Shown: positions 11,059-18,831 of the stretch, one piece after another | Layout: every line of letters starts with the position of its first letter | Position numbering within the stretch: the first letter of the stretch is position 1 | Source of the DNA: a virus | IMG/VR virus record: IMGVR_UViG_3300037119_001127 | Coordinates: 1 to 24,862 of that record | Strand: one strand, 5' to 3' | Length of the DNA stretch: 24,862 bases | The notes under the pieces: model-generated | What the model was told of the DNA's origin: nothing | What the model saw: only the letters and a program-made list of their open reading frames with translations | Database searches by the model: none | Program-made: the position numbers and the translations under genes

Positions 11059-13023
11059 ATGCCCGGGGAGGAGGCTGGCTACCCGGGACTCGACCTCTAC
11101 CCGAAGACAGAGGACGAGTACGCCAAGCTCCTCCAGTGGCTTCAGCGCGCGTTCATGGCAGCCGATCGCGCGCGGCAGGACTACTACGAGAAGTGGCGGA
11201 AGTGGTACGCGCTCCGGCGCTCCAACGTCCGCCGCACCGAGGGGGACTGGCACTCCAAGGTGTTCGTCCCCTACGCCTTCTCGATCATCGAGACGATCAC
11301 GCCGAAGCTCATCTCGCAGGTCCCTGGCTTCTTGGTGAACCCGGTCTCCCCGGAGGACGTGTTCCCCTCGAAGAACATGGAACGGATGATGAACTACTGC
11401 GGCACCAACTCGAAGCCGGACCTGTACGTCGAGTTGGTGAAGGCGTACAAGTCGGCGCTGTCCTACGGCACCGGGATCATCAAGACCTACCACCAGCGGG
11501 TGACCGCTTCGACGGTGAAGCTGGTCCCGCAGATGCAGGACATCCCCGGCCCGCCGACGATGGTGCCCGACCCCGCGACGGGCGCCCCCATGCGGAACCT
11601 CGACGGCAGCCTCGTCCTGCAACCCACCGGCTCCTTGGGGCAGGTTCCCACCGGAGAGTTCGAGCGCATGCCGATGGAGCGTGTGATCTACGACGGCCCG
11701 GCGGCGCAGTGGGTGGACGTGTTCAACTTCTGGCCCGCTCCGGAAGCAGCCGACATCGAGACCGCCCGGTATGTCGTCCATCGGACGTGGCAGGAGATGT
11801 CCCACATCAAGGCCCGGGTCAAGGAGGGGGTCTACCGCTTCCCCGACGGCATGGAGCCGGGTGACATCACCTCGCAGACCCGGGAGGAACCGCTTCAGGT
11901 CCGGCAGGACGTGCTGGGCCTTGGCACCACCGACGACTCCACCCGCAAGCCGGTCGAGCTTCTGGAGTTCTGGACCGACGACGGGCGGGTGATCACTCTT
12001 GCGAACCGCGCACACATTCTGCGCGTAAGTCTCAACCCATTCGACCATCAGGAGAAGCCGTTCGCCAGGATCGTGGACTACCTGATGGAGGGCGAGTTCT
12101 GGGGCGTCGGGGAGATCGAGGCGATCGAGGGTCTTCAGGACCTGTCGAACGCTCTGGTCAACCAGCGGCTCGACAACGTCCGGCTCCTGATGAACTCGAT
12201 GTTCGCGGTGAACATCGAGGGGATCAACGACCAGCGGGAACTGGAGATGCGCCCCGGCGGCGTCATCACCGTCACGGGCGACCGCACGCCGTCTGACGTG
12301 ATCCACCGGATCGACCTGGGCGACGTGACCTCCTCGGCCTTCGCGGAGGCGGAGCAGACCGAGAGGCTGATCGAGCGGGTCTCCGGCGTCACCGCATACA
12401 CGATGGGGATCGACTCCCCGTCGATGAACGACACGGCCACGGGCGTCGGCCTCATTCAGGAGGCCGGGAACACCAAGTTCGCGCTCAAGCTCAACCTCGC
12501 CGAGATGATGGGCCTGAAGGCCCTCGCGCGGCAGTGGGGTAGCCTGATCCAGCAGTTCACCGACGAGGAGAAGTGGGTCCGCCTCCTCGGCCCCGACGGC
12601 CAGTTCACGTTCCAGTCGATCCGGCCCGACTCGATCGCCGGAGCCATGGACTTCGACATCGAGAGCGCGTCGAGCGCACAGACCGAATCGGTGCGTAAGG
12701 AGCAGGCCATGACGCTCGCGCAGGTCGTGGCCGGGATGGCGCCGCAGGCTGTTCCCCAGCTGGTGGAGGACCTGCTGTCCGCGTTCGGGAAGAAGGACCT
12801 CGCGAGCTACCTCGGCCCTGAGGCGCAGATGCGGGCGCTGATAATGGCCCAGATGAACCAGTACATGATGCAGGGAGCACCGGCCTACGGTCAGCAGCCC
12901 GCACAGCCCGGTGCGCCTGAACCTGCCATGGCCGGTCAGCAGCCGCAGGGGCAGATGGGTACGGGGCCGGAGCAGCAGCTTCAGTCCCGGCTCAACATCC
13001 CATTCCAGCAGTCGGGGCTGTAG
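11059..13023 (+). CDS. Portal protein
   Basis: The portal ring at one capsid vertex, through which terminase packages DNA and to which the tail attaches. ATG 11059 touches the previous TAG. Residues near 65-85 read WHSKVFVPYAFSIIETITPK, a hallmark of portals of P22-like and related podoviral types, followed by ALSYGTGIIKTYHQR and, in the core, EFWGVGEIEAIEGLQDLSNA and NMRLL-type wing helices. The length, 654 residues, suits a large portal. The last 60 residues are Gln/Pro/Met-rich (YMMQGAPAYGQQPAQPG), likely flexible barrel or tail. One degenerate CTTACG site lies at 12022-12030. Confidence 0.9.
   Translation: MPGEEAGYPGLDLYPKTEDEYAKLLQWLQRAFMAADRARQDYYEKWRKWYALRRSNVRRTEGDWHSKVFVPYAFSIIETITPKLISQVPGFLVNPVSPEDVFPSKNMERMMNYCGTNSKPDLYVELVKAYKSALSYGTGIIKTYHQRVTASTVKLVPQMQDIPGPPTMVPDPATGAPMRNLDGSLVLQPTGSLGQVPTGEFERMPMERVIYDGPAAQWVDVFNFWPAPEAADIETARYVVHRTWQEMSHIKARVKEGVYRFPDGMEPGDITSQTREEPLQVRQDVLGLGTTDDSTRKPVELLEFWTDDGRVITLANRAHILRVSLNPFDHQEKPFARIVDYLMEGEFWGVGEIEAIEGLQDLSNALVNQRLDNVRLLMNSMFAVNIEGINDQRELEMRPGGVITVTGDRTPSDVIHRIDLGDVTSSAFAEAEQTERLIERVSGVTAYTMGIDSPSMNDTATGVGLIQEAGNTKFALKLNLAEMMGLKALARQWGSLIQQFTDEEKWVRLLGPDGQFTFQSIRPDSIAGAMDFDIESASSAQTESVRKEQAMTLAQVVAGMAPQAVPQLVEDLLSAFGKKDLASYLGPEAQMRALIMAQMNQYMMQGAPAYGQQPAQPGAPEPAMAGQQPQGQMGTGPEQQLQSRLNIPFQQSGL
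12022..12030 (-). repeat. Degenerate CTTACG-type site in portal gene
   Basis: CGCGTAAGT is 7 of 9 to the inverted motif; identical in reverse to ACTTACGCG at 22442-22450. Confidence 0.3.
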
Positions 13024-13397
13024 TGGAGGACTTCGTCTACGACCCCGGGGAGAACCCGCGCCACCTCACCACCGTGGAGGAGAAGCCGTGGGTCGATCCG
13101 CTCACGCTGGAGCGGGCCGAGGTCGATCTCCCTGCGGTGGGCCAGATTCTCGGATCGATGGACACGAAGGGATGGAAGCACTTCGCCGCCGCCGTGGCGG
13201 AGCGAGCCAACAAGGCGCGCAGCGAGCTTCTCAGGGGCACCGAACCGGCTCTGATCTACAGGGCGCAGGGGGTCCTTGAGACGTGCGACTGGATTCTGGG
13301 ACTCCCTGAATCTTATGCTGCGCTCCGAAACCAACTCTCGGACCTTACGAGGCAATCCGGGGTTGACGACACGGAAGGGGTGGGACAGAATGGCTGA
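13023..13397 (+). CDS. Small head-module protein, unknown function
   Basis: GTG 13023 overlaps the portal stop (TAGTG). The 124-residue product starts with an extended segment (EDFVYDPGENPRHLTTVEEK) and then helices (KHFAAAVAERANKARSELLR, YRAQGVLETCDWILGLPES). Small helical proteins between portal and scaffold are common in phages with this gene order, and may assist head assembly; no family is recognised. Its end overlaps the scaffold start by eight bases. Confidence 0.65.
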   Translation: MEDFVYDPGENPRHLTTVEEKPWVDPLTLERAEVDLPAVGQILGSMDTKGWKHFAAAVAERANKARSELLRGTEPALIYRAQGVLETCDWILGLPESYAALRNQLSDLTRQSGVDDTEGVGQNG

Positions 13398-14355
13398 CGG
13401 AGCAAACGATGGCTCCGCGTTCGGGATTGTCGAGTGGCCGGTAAGCGAACCCGCTGAGGGGCTGCCGGGAGACGAGACCGAACCGGAAGTCACGACTCCA
13501 GAGGAAGCACCGCTCGACAGCGGAGAACCTGTCGAAACCCCGGTGGAGGCTGAGGCCCCCACCGAGGAGGCAGGCGAGCCTCAGCTATACGCCGGGCGGT
13601 TCCAAAGCGTCGATGCCTTGGTGGACGGGTATCGCAACGTGGAGGCGTGGGGCACCCGCACCGCTCAGGAAGCTGCGGAGGCGAAGCGAGAGATCGCCGC
13701 CATGCAGGAGCGGTACGACGCCCAGCAGCAGCAGTACGAGCAGCTGGCTCAGATCATCCTTCAGAAGCAGGCGGAGGAGGACCCGGAGCTTGCACAGCGG
13801 CTCGCGCTGATGCAGCAGGTACAGCCCCTGGTGGATCAGGGCATCCAGCAACGGATGGCCCCGATCCAGCAGCAGCTGGAATCCCAGCGTCAGGAGGAGG
13901 CGGCGAACGCCGAGTTCCTCCAGCTGGCCCAGCAGGTCGCCGCCTTCCGCGCCGCGCACCCGGACGTGCTCCCAAACTCGCCACAGGACGTTCGGCTCTC
14001 CGAGATGGTCAAGGAGCTTGACCTCAACCCTCGGGCAGCTGGCTCCCTGGACGTTGCTTGGGAGGCGTCCCAGAACCCCCACCTCCACGCCACGCTGAAG
14101 GCCCAGCCTCACCTCATGGAGACCGACGAGGGGATGGCCGAGGCCCGATTCTGGGCACAGGCTCGCGCGCAGGCTGTCGCGGCGGCACCCGGCAACGGAG
14201 CATCGAACGGGGCCGCAGCGAGAACAGCGGCCTTTGTCGAGACCGGAGGGACCGGAGCGCCCGTCACCGGAGCGCCCGGCGCCTCCAAGGACGAGTTCGA
14301 TGAGGCCATCGCCGTGTGGCAGGAAAACCGAGGCTCCCCGCTCTTTGGGGGGTAG
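13390..14355 (+). CDS. Capsid scaffolding protein
   Basis: ATG 13390 has AAGGGG ten bases before. The 321-residue protein has an acidic, disordered first part (about 20-60, rich in Glu and Pro), then LYAGRFQSVDALVDGYRNVE, a segment typical of phage scaffolds, and a long Gln/Glu coiled coil (about 85-190) with runs such as YDAQQQQYEQLAQIILQKQ. The C-terminus is Ala/Gly-rich and ends in a basic-acidic helix (DEFDEAIAVWQENRGSP) that could contact the capsid protein. It lies directly before the major capsid gene. No protease motif is seen, so capsid maturation cleavage is not implied by this gene. Confidence 0.8.
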   Translation: MADGANDGSAFGIVEWPVSEPAEGLPGDETEPEVTTPEEAPLDSGEPVETPVEAEAPTEEAGEPQLYAGRFQSVDALVDGYRNVEAWGTRTAQEAAEAKREIAAMQERYDAQQQQYEQLAQIILQKQAEEDPELAQRLALMQQVQPLVDQGIQQRMAPIQQQLESQRQEEAANAEFLQLAQQVAAFRAAHPDVLPNSPQDVRLSEMVKELDLNPRAAGSLDVAWEASQNPHLHATLKAQPHLMETDEGMAEARFWAQARAQAVAAAPGNGASNGAAARTAAFVETGGTGAPVTGAPGASKDEFDEAIAVWQENRGSPLFGG

Positions 14356-14370
14356 GAGGAGAAGGTCGTC

Positions 14371-15549
14371 ATGGCCCAGACCGTCATCAGGGCACCGGAG
14401 AGCACTGGCAACATCCCTGCCGCGAGGCGAGTCAGGGACGTGGCGAACCGGATCGAGTACCTCGACCCGGACATCGCGCCGCTGACGCTCATCACGCAGA
14501 AGGCGCGGACCAAGACCGCGAACAACTCCACCTTCGAGTGGATCGAGAAGGACCTCGCGGCCCGCTGGGACCAGATCAACCACGCGGACTACACGAACGA
14601 GACCTCGATCGTCGTGGACAACGGCGACTACTTCTCGGTCGGCGACGTGGTGAACGTCCCGCGCACGGCGGAGAAGATGCTGGTGACGGCGGTCGATCCG
14701 ACCACCGACGAGCTGACGGTCGTGCGGTCCTACGGGCCGACGGCGATCGGCACCCTCGTCAACAACGAGGACCTCCAGATCATCGGCAACGCCTACGCGG
14801 AAGGTGCGGTGTCCGGCTCGGCCAAGAGCCACATCGAGACCTACCCGTTCAACTACACGCAGATCACGCGGACCCCGCTCCAGATCACCCGCACGGAGAT
14901 GAACTCCGAGAACTACACCGGGGCCGACCGTCCGCGCCTGCGTGCCGAGAAGAACATCGAGCACCGCCTCGACTTGGAGCGCACCGCGCTCTTCGGCGAG
15001 CGTCTGCTCGACACCTCCTCGCCGGGGACGACCGACGGCCCAGTCCGCACCACGGGTGGGGCGTTCTACTTCCTGACGGGCGCGACGAACGAGACCGACG
15101 CCGGGGGCATCCTCTCCGCCAGCGAGATGGAGAGCTTTTGCCAGGACGTGTTCCAGCACACGGGCGCCGGGAACACCCGGCTGTTCGTGGCCTCCCCGTT
15201 GCTGATCTCTGTCTTCGACCTGATCGCCCTCGGACGCATGCAGCTGGTGCCGTCCGACAAGGTGTACGGCATGACGGTGAAGCAGTGGGTCACCGGCCAC
15301 GGCACGCTCATGATCGTCAAGCACCGCCTGCTGGAGGACGGTCCCGGCGGAGTCGGGTACGGCGGCTACGGCCTCGCGCTCGACATGGACAAGTTCATGA
15401 TCCGCCCGCTCGCGAACAGCAACACCAAGCTGTACGCGGACATTCAGGAGAACGACCGCGACGGCGTCAAGGACGAGTACCTGACCGAGGCGGGGTGGCA
15501 GATCAGTTCGCCGCTCGTCCACGGCATCCTGTCCGGCGTCACGGGCTAG
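14371..15549 (+). CDS. Major capsid protein, DUF5309-like HK97 fold
   Basis: The shell subunit. ATG 14371 follows GGAGGAGAAGG. Its 392 residues start RVRDVANRIEYLDPDIAPLT with TLITQKARTKTANNSTFEW, the hallmark opening of the DUF5309 family of major capsid proteins (HK97 fold). Further on are YPFNYTQITRTPLQITRTEM (P-domain region) and a C-terminal block HGTLMIVKHRLLED, LALDMDKFMIRPLANSNTK, QENDRDGVKDEYLTEAGWQI that is conserved in that family. Long antisense and shifted frames over it are shadows. A hairpin follows its stop, consistent with its high expression. Confidence 0.9.
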   Translation: MAQTVIRAPESTGNIPAARRVRDVANRIEYLDPDIAPLTLITQKARTKTANNSTFEWIEKDLAARWDQINHADYTNETSIVVDNGDYFSVGDVVNVPRTAEKMLVTAVDPTTDELTVVRSYGPTAIGTLVNNEDLQIIGNAYAEGAVSGSAKSHIETYPFNYTQITRTPLQITRTEMNSENYTGADRPRLRAEKNIEHRLDLERTALFGERLLDTSSPGTTDGPVRTTGGAFYFLTGATNETDAGGILSASEMESFCQDVFQHTGAGNTRLFVASPLLISVFDLIALGRMQLVPSDKVYGMTVKQWVTGHGTLMIVKHRLLEDGPGGVGYGGYGLALDMDKFMIRPLANSNTKLYADIQENDRDGVKDEYLTEAGWQISSPLVHGILSGVTG

Positions 15550-15567
15550 ACCTGATCGACCGATCGA

Positions 15568-15596
15568 CCGGCCCGGGGGGTGGACCCCCGGGCCGG
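15568..15596 (+). terminator. Hairpin after the major capsid gene
   Basis: A 12-bp perfect stem, CCGGCCCGGGGG (15568-15579) with its complement at 15585-15596 and a 5-nt loop. The tail lacks a T run, so it may be a partial terminator or an mRNA-stabilising end for the abundant capsid message. Confidence 0.6.
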
Positions 15597-15604
15597 AATC
15601 GCAT

Positions 15605-15613
15605 AACGTAAGA
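15605..15613 (-). repeat. Degenerate CTTACG-type site, intergenic
   Basis: AACGTAAGA (TCTTACGTT on the minus strand), 7 of 9, lies between the capsid hairpin and the next ribosome site. Confidence 0.35.
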
Positions 15614-15641
15614 ACGGACATCCGCAGAGGAGGAGGAGAGG

Positions 15642-16199
15642 ATGCCGACCGCATTCAGCGTGGGTTTCGCAGCACAGTCCCCGGGCCGCGCGATGAGCCA
15701 GCCCCTGTTCGCGAGGGGTGACCGTCCCGGCATCGTCTACGGGGCGTTCGCGTTCTCGGACTCGTACCCCACCGGGGGCGAGGACATCTCGGAGGTCTTC
15801 GATGAGTTCCTGCTCGACGGAGACCCGCCGGAGAACTTCTTCCTCGTCGTCAGCGGGGTCGGCGGCTACCAGTTCGGGGTGGACTACTCCGACCAGAAGC
15901 TCCTCGCCTACGGAGCCACCACGGCGAGCCACAACCACACGCAGGACACCCACACCCACGACCTGAAGGTCGTCGGCGGGCAGGCCAGCGGTGAGGCTCT
16001 CCAGCACCTCGCGTCGGTCCTGGGCAAGACCGCCGCGACGAACGCCACCCTGGTGGGTGGCTCGAACAACGTGCAGGGCGTGGTCCCCACGAACCAAGCG
16101 GCCACGGGGGCCGGGGCGCTCGCGCAGATCGCGAACGCGACCGACCTGCACGTCGTGCTCGCCCGGGTGCCGTTCATGGCGTTCGGCGTCCTGACGTAG
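15642..16199 (+). CDS. Putative capsid decoration or minor head protein
   Basis: ATG 15642 follows a long purine-rich ribosome site (GAGGAGGAGGAGAGG). The 185-residue product contains GGYQFGVDYSDQKLLAYGAT and then SHNHTQDTHTHDLKVVGGQA, a His-rich stretch that could bind metal. Proteins with a GYxFxVDYxxxKLxAY motif directly after the capsid gene are familiar in phages as head decoration or head-fibre-like proteins; the assignment is from this pattern and position. The last part is Ala/Gly-rich with a closing strand (LHVVLARVPFMAFGVLT). Confidence 0.65.
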   Translation: MPTAFSVGFAAQSPGRAMSQPLFARGDRPGIVYGAFAFSDSYPTGGEDISEVFDEFLLDGDPPENFFLVVSGVGGYQFGVDYSDQKLLAYGATTASHNHTQDTHTHDLKVVGGQASGEALQHLASVLGKTAATNATLVGGSNNVQGVVPTNQAATGAGALAQIANATDLHVVLARVPFMAFGVLT

Positions 16200-16212
16200 A
16201 AGGGAGGCAGCA

Positions 16213-16644
16213 TTGCGCTTCATCCACACCTTCAGGGGGCGTGGGCGCAAGAAGTACGTCGTGCGCGCGACCCAGCAGTACACCGACGGCGGGCTGGTGC
16301 AGACCCGCTACGGCCTGTCGGCGAAGTTCGTCCGTGGCACCTGGGACTCCCTGGCCGCTCAGAAGGAGAACGGCTGGAGCGATCAGGAGCGTGAGGTGGT
16401 CGAGCGCCACCTGATGAACCACGGCGACTTCGGCAACGGGCTGTACCTCGACCCGGAGGAAGCTCGCGCGGCCTCCGGCGAGGGCCACGGTGCCGTGATC
16501 CCGACGCCGCCGACCATGCCGGGCGGGCTTCCCCAGGTCTGCATCGCGACGACCACGGGGCCGGACGGGGTCACGATGTGCGGCAAGCCAATCGAGGCCG
16601 GGTCCGACTACTGCCCCGACCACGCGAAGGCATTCGCGGCGTGA
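16213..16644 (+). CDS. 143-residue protein with C-terminal Cys/His motif
   Basis: TTG 16213 is chosen because AGGGAGG lies six bases upstream. The basic N-terminus (RFIHTFRGRGRKKYVVRATQ) precedes a helical middle and a C-terminal putative zinc site: VC, then MCGKPI, then SDYCPDHAK (C-x12-C-x10-C-x2-H), a knuckle common in actinobacterial proteins. In this position between head and adaptor genes it may be structural or a packaging accessory; no function is known. TGA overlaps the GTG of the adaptor. Confidence 0.6.
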   Translation: MRFIHTFRGRGRKKYVVRATQQYTDGGLVQTRYGLSAKFVRGTWDSLAAQKENGWSDQEREVVERHLMNHGDFGNGLYLDPEEARAASGEGHGAVIPTPPTMPGGLPQVCIATTTGPDGVTMCGKPIEAGSDYCPDHAKAFAA

Positions 16645-17288
16645 ACTTCCGAGGGCAGATCGCAGACGTGCGGAGCGTCCTGAAGGATGACCAGGGCGTG
16701 TTCATCACCGACGACGAAGTCAAGCGTTGGCTGAACGAGGCCCAGAGAGACCTCGCCGCACGTCTGCGTGTCCTCAAGAAGTCGATCTCGATGAGCGACG
16801 ACCTCGTCCCGGTCCCGCTCACTGTCGGCGCCGACTCCACCATCCCGCTGCCCGACGACTTCCTGACCGTTCATCGTTTGCTTCTTACGAACGAAGCGGT
16901 GCAGGTCAACGACGACGTGTGGGGGTCGTACACGATCCCTGGCGCGACCCCGGGCGTCACCATCTACCGCATCTTCAGCGGCAGCCTCGTCGTCTACCCG
17001 GACGCCACCGGGGACGAATACACGCTGGAGTACAACTACGCTCCGGCGGACCTTGTCGAGAACGACGACATCAGCCCGCTGCCGCTCCAGCTGCATCCGA
17101 AGATGGTGACCTACGCTCGCGCCCAGGCTCACTGGAAGGACGGCTCCTCGCTCGGAGAGACGTACTTCGCGCTGTACGAGAAGGGGCTTCCTCAGCCCTC
17201 CACGGGCGCGGAGTCCCTGCTCGCCACCCCGCTGACGCTTTCGTTCCAGCGGGGTCCGTTCGACACCGCTGACGCCGCTCACATCTGA
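16641..17288 (+). CDS. Head-tail adaptor protein
   Basis: GTG 16641 overlaps the previous stop. The 215-residue protein has the adaptor pattern of short-tailed phages: an N-terminal helix pair (TDDEVKRWLNEAQRDLAARL), a beta insertion (TIPLPDDFLTVHRLLL, YRIFSGSLVVYPDATG, DEYTLEYNYAPADLV) and C-terminal helices (LQLHPKMVTYARAQAHWKDG, ETYFALYEKGLPQP). Such proteins bind under the portal and carry the tail nozzle, as P22 gp4 and T7 gp11 do in their systems. Family relation is by pattern only. It is followed at once by two propeller genes, which fits. Confidence 0.75.
   Translation: MNFRGQIADVRSVLKDDQGVFITDDEVKRWLNEAQRDLAARLRVLKKSISMSDDLVPVPLTVGADSTIPLPDDFLTVHRLLLTNEAVQVNDDVWGSYTIPGATPGVTIYRIFSGSLVVYPDATGDEYTLEYNYAPADLVENDDISPLPLQLHPKMVTYARAQAHWKDGSSLGETYFALYEKGLPQPSTGAESLLATPLTLSFQRGPFDTADAAHI
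16883..16891 (+). repeat. Degenerate CTTACG-type site in adaptor gene
   Basis: TCTTACGAA, 6 of 9 to ACTTACGTC; kept as a weak member because it holds CTTACG in a patch of uncommon codons (TTG CTT CTT ACG). Confidence 0.2.
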
Positions 17289-17298
17289 GGAGGACGAC

Positions 17299-18825
17299 AT
17301 GCCGTTCCCCGACTACACGGACCCAAGGGAACTACAGCGGCTCGTCCTGACGTGGGAGAAGGGCCTCATGGAGGACGTGGAGCAGTCCCGCGTCCCCGTG
17401 GGCTACGCCGTCCAGCTGGAGAACTGGCGCCCCGAACCCGACGGCGGGCTGCGCGCCCGCGTGGGGTGGTCGAAGGGGTCCACCACGTCGATCCCGGCGG
17501 ACGGGGGCGGCGCCACCTACGGTACCCGGAGGATTCGCGGGATCGGCTACTGCCCGTTCACCTCGCAGCGGTACGTCGTCGGCCACGACAACGGCAACAA
17601 CCAGATCGCCCTCCTCGCGCTGCCCCGCTCGAACCTGTCAGGGGGGACGTGGGCGAGCCTCGGACTGGTGACGGCGACGAGCAACACGACGAAGTCGGTG
17701 GACTTCACGTTCGGCCTCGGCAACCTGTGGGTGACCAACCCGGGCTTCACCAAGGTCAACGCCTACGACGGCGCGAGCCTCACGTCGGTCACTGCCTCGC
17801 CAGCGAATGCGACCTGCGTCGAGTTCTGGCGCAACCGCATCTGGGCGGGCGGCGGGTCCACGGCGTACCGGGTGTACTACTCCGCGATTGACTCCGCGAC
17901 CGGCTCCACCGACTGGCCCGCCTCGAACGTCATGGACTTCGGACGGGACGACGGTGAGCAGATCGAGGACCTCGCGGTCTTCAACGACATGCTCATCGTC
18001 GGCAAGCAGAACGGGGTCTGGATCGTGGCCGGGGACAACCCCGACAACTTCCAGAAGCAGCCGATGCCCTATGTCGGCGGAACCTCCCCGGGCTGCGCGG
18101 TCGGCAAGTCGCTGCTCCCGACGCCCTACGGGCTGATCATCGTCGGCAACGAGAACGTGTGGCTCTTCGACGGCCAGCAGGCCAAGGTGATCTCGAACGC
18201 CATCGACTCCACCTTCTCGATCGCCACCACGTCTTACGTCTCAACGGCGTACATCGACCGGAAGTGCTACATCGCCGACAACGGGATCACGAACCGCATT
18301 TACGTCTTCAACGTGGAGACGCAGGCTTGGGCGGTCGAGACGCTCTCCTCGACGGCGGAGTTCCCGGGCGCCCTCATGGGCCACTTCGGGAACCTGCTGA
18401 TGGGGCCGAGTGGCGGGACGATCGGGTCGATGCTGAACTACCGCGCCCATCCCTCCTCGACCCGCATCAAGGACTACGGGGTCACCTCGGACATCGCGGA
18501 GACGTTCATCGCGAAGTCGCCGGAGCTTTGGCCCCTCGGCGCGCTGCGGCCCTCCACGCTGCGGCACATCGAGTTGATCGTCCGCCAGCGGGTGGCGACG
18601 GGGGCGATCCCCCTGGTGGTCACGCCGACGCTCGACGGGGTGGCGCAGAGCGCGATCAACGTCACGATCCCGGGAGCCACCGGCACCTACCGCTACCGGC
18701 TCGACGTGGGCTACACGGGCTACTCCCACCAGCTTCAGCTGTCCCACACGCTGGCGGCGACACAGGGGCCGATCTTCGACGTGGAGGAAACGGCGCTCCT
18801 GTTCGCCCCCGAAGGCTTCAGGTAG
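17299..18825 (+). CDS. Beta-propeller tail (nozzle-type) protein 1
   Basis: ATG 17299 follows GAGGAGGACG. The 508-residue product has the order found in podoviral tail tube or nozzle proteins: an N-terminal segment GYAVQLENWRPEPDGGLRAR, then repeated four-strand blades (RYVVGHDNGNNQIALLAL, NDMLIVGKQNGVWIVAGD, TPYGLIIVGNENVWLFDGQQ) and a C-terminal beta domain (STLRHIELIVRQRVATGAIP). P22 gp10 and T7 gp12 are functional comparators, not demonstrated homologues. It is clearly related to the next gene, sharing the RVYYS, GVWI and PTPYG motifs in the same order. It carries site 6 at 18232. Confidence 0.75.
   Translation: MPFPDYTDPRELQRLVLTWEKGLMEDVEQSRVPVGYAVQLENWRPEPDGGLRARVGWSKGSTTSIPADGGGATYGTRRIRGIGYCPFTSQRYVVGHDNGNNQIALLALPRSNLSGGTWASLGLVTATSNTTKSVDFTFGLGNLWVTNPGFTKVNAYDGASLTSVTASPANATCVEFWRNRIWAGGGSTAYRVYYSAIDSATGSTDWPASNVMDFGRDDGEQIEDLAVFNDMLIVGKQNGVWIVAGDNPDNFQKQPMPYVGGTSPGCAVGKSLLPTPYGLIIVGNENVWLFDGQQAKVISNAIDSTFSIATTSYVSTAYIDRKCYIADNGITNRIYVFNVETQAWAVETLSSTAEFPGALMGHFGNLLMGPSGGTIGSMLNYRAHPSSTRIKDYGVTSDIAETFIAKSPELWPLGALRPSTLRHIELIVRQRVATGAIPLVVTPTLDGVAQSAINVTIPGATGTYRYRLDVGYTGYSHQLQLSHTLAATQGPIFDVEETALLFAPEGFR
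18232..18240 (+). repeat. TCTTACGTC site 6 (8/9)
   Basis: One mismatch to ACTTACGTC, in frame as Ser-Tyr-Val in the first propeller gene. Confidence 0.5.
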
Positions 18826-18831
18826 GCCACG

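Noticed and set aside
10759-12306. 515-codon open frame on the minus strand
   Set aside because: Antisense shadow of the portal gene, with no ribosome site or family pattern.
14316-15611. 431-codon + strand open frame overlapping the capsid gene
   Set aside because: Shifted frame of the major capsid gene, Arg/His/Gly-rich and without a plausible start.
13585-15654. 689-codon open frame on the minus strand
   Set aside because: It lies antisense to the scaffold and major capsid genes, a usual shadow in G+C-rich DNA; Arg/Val/Leu-rich with no motif.
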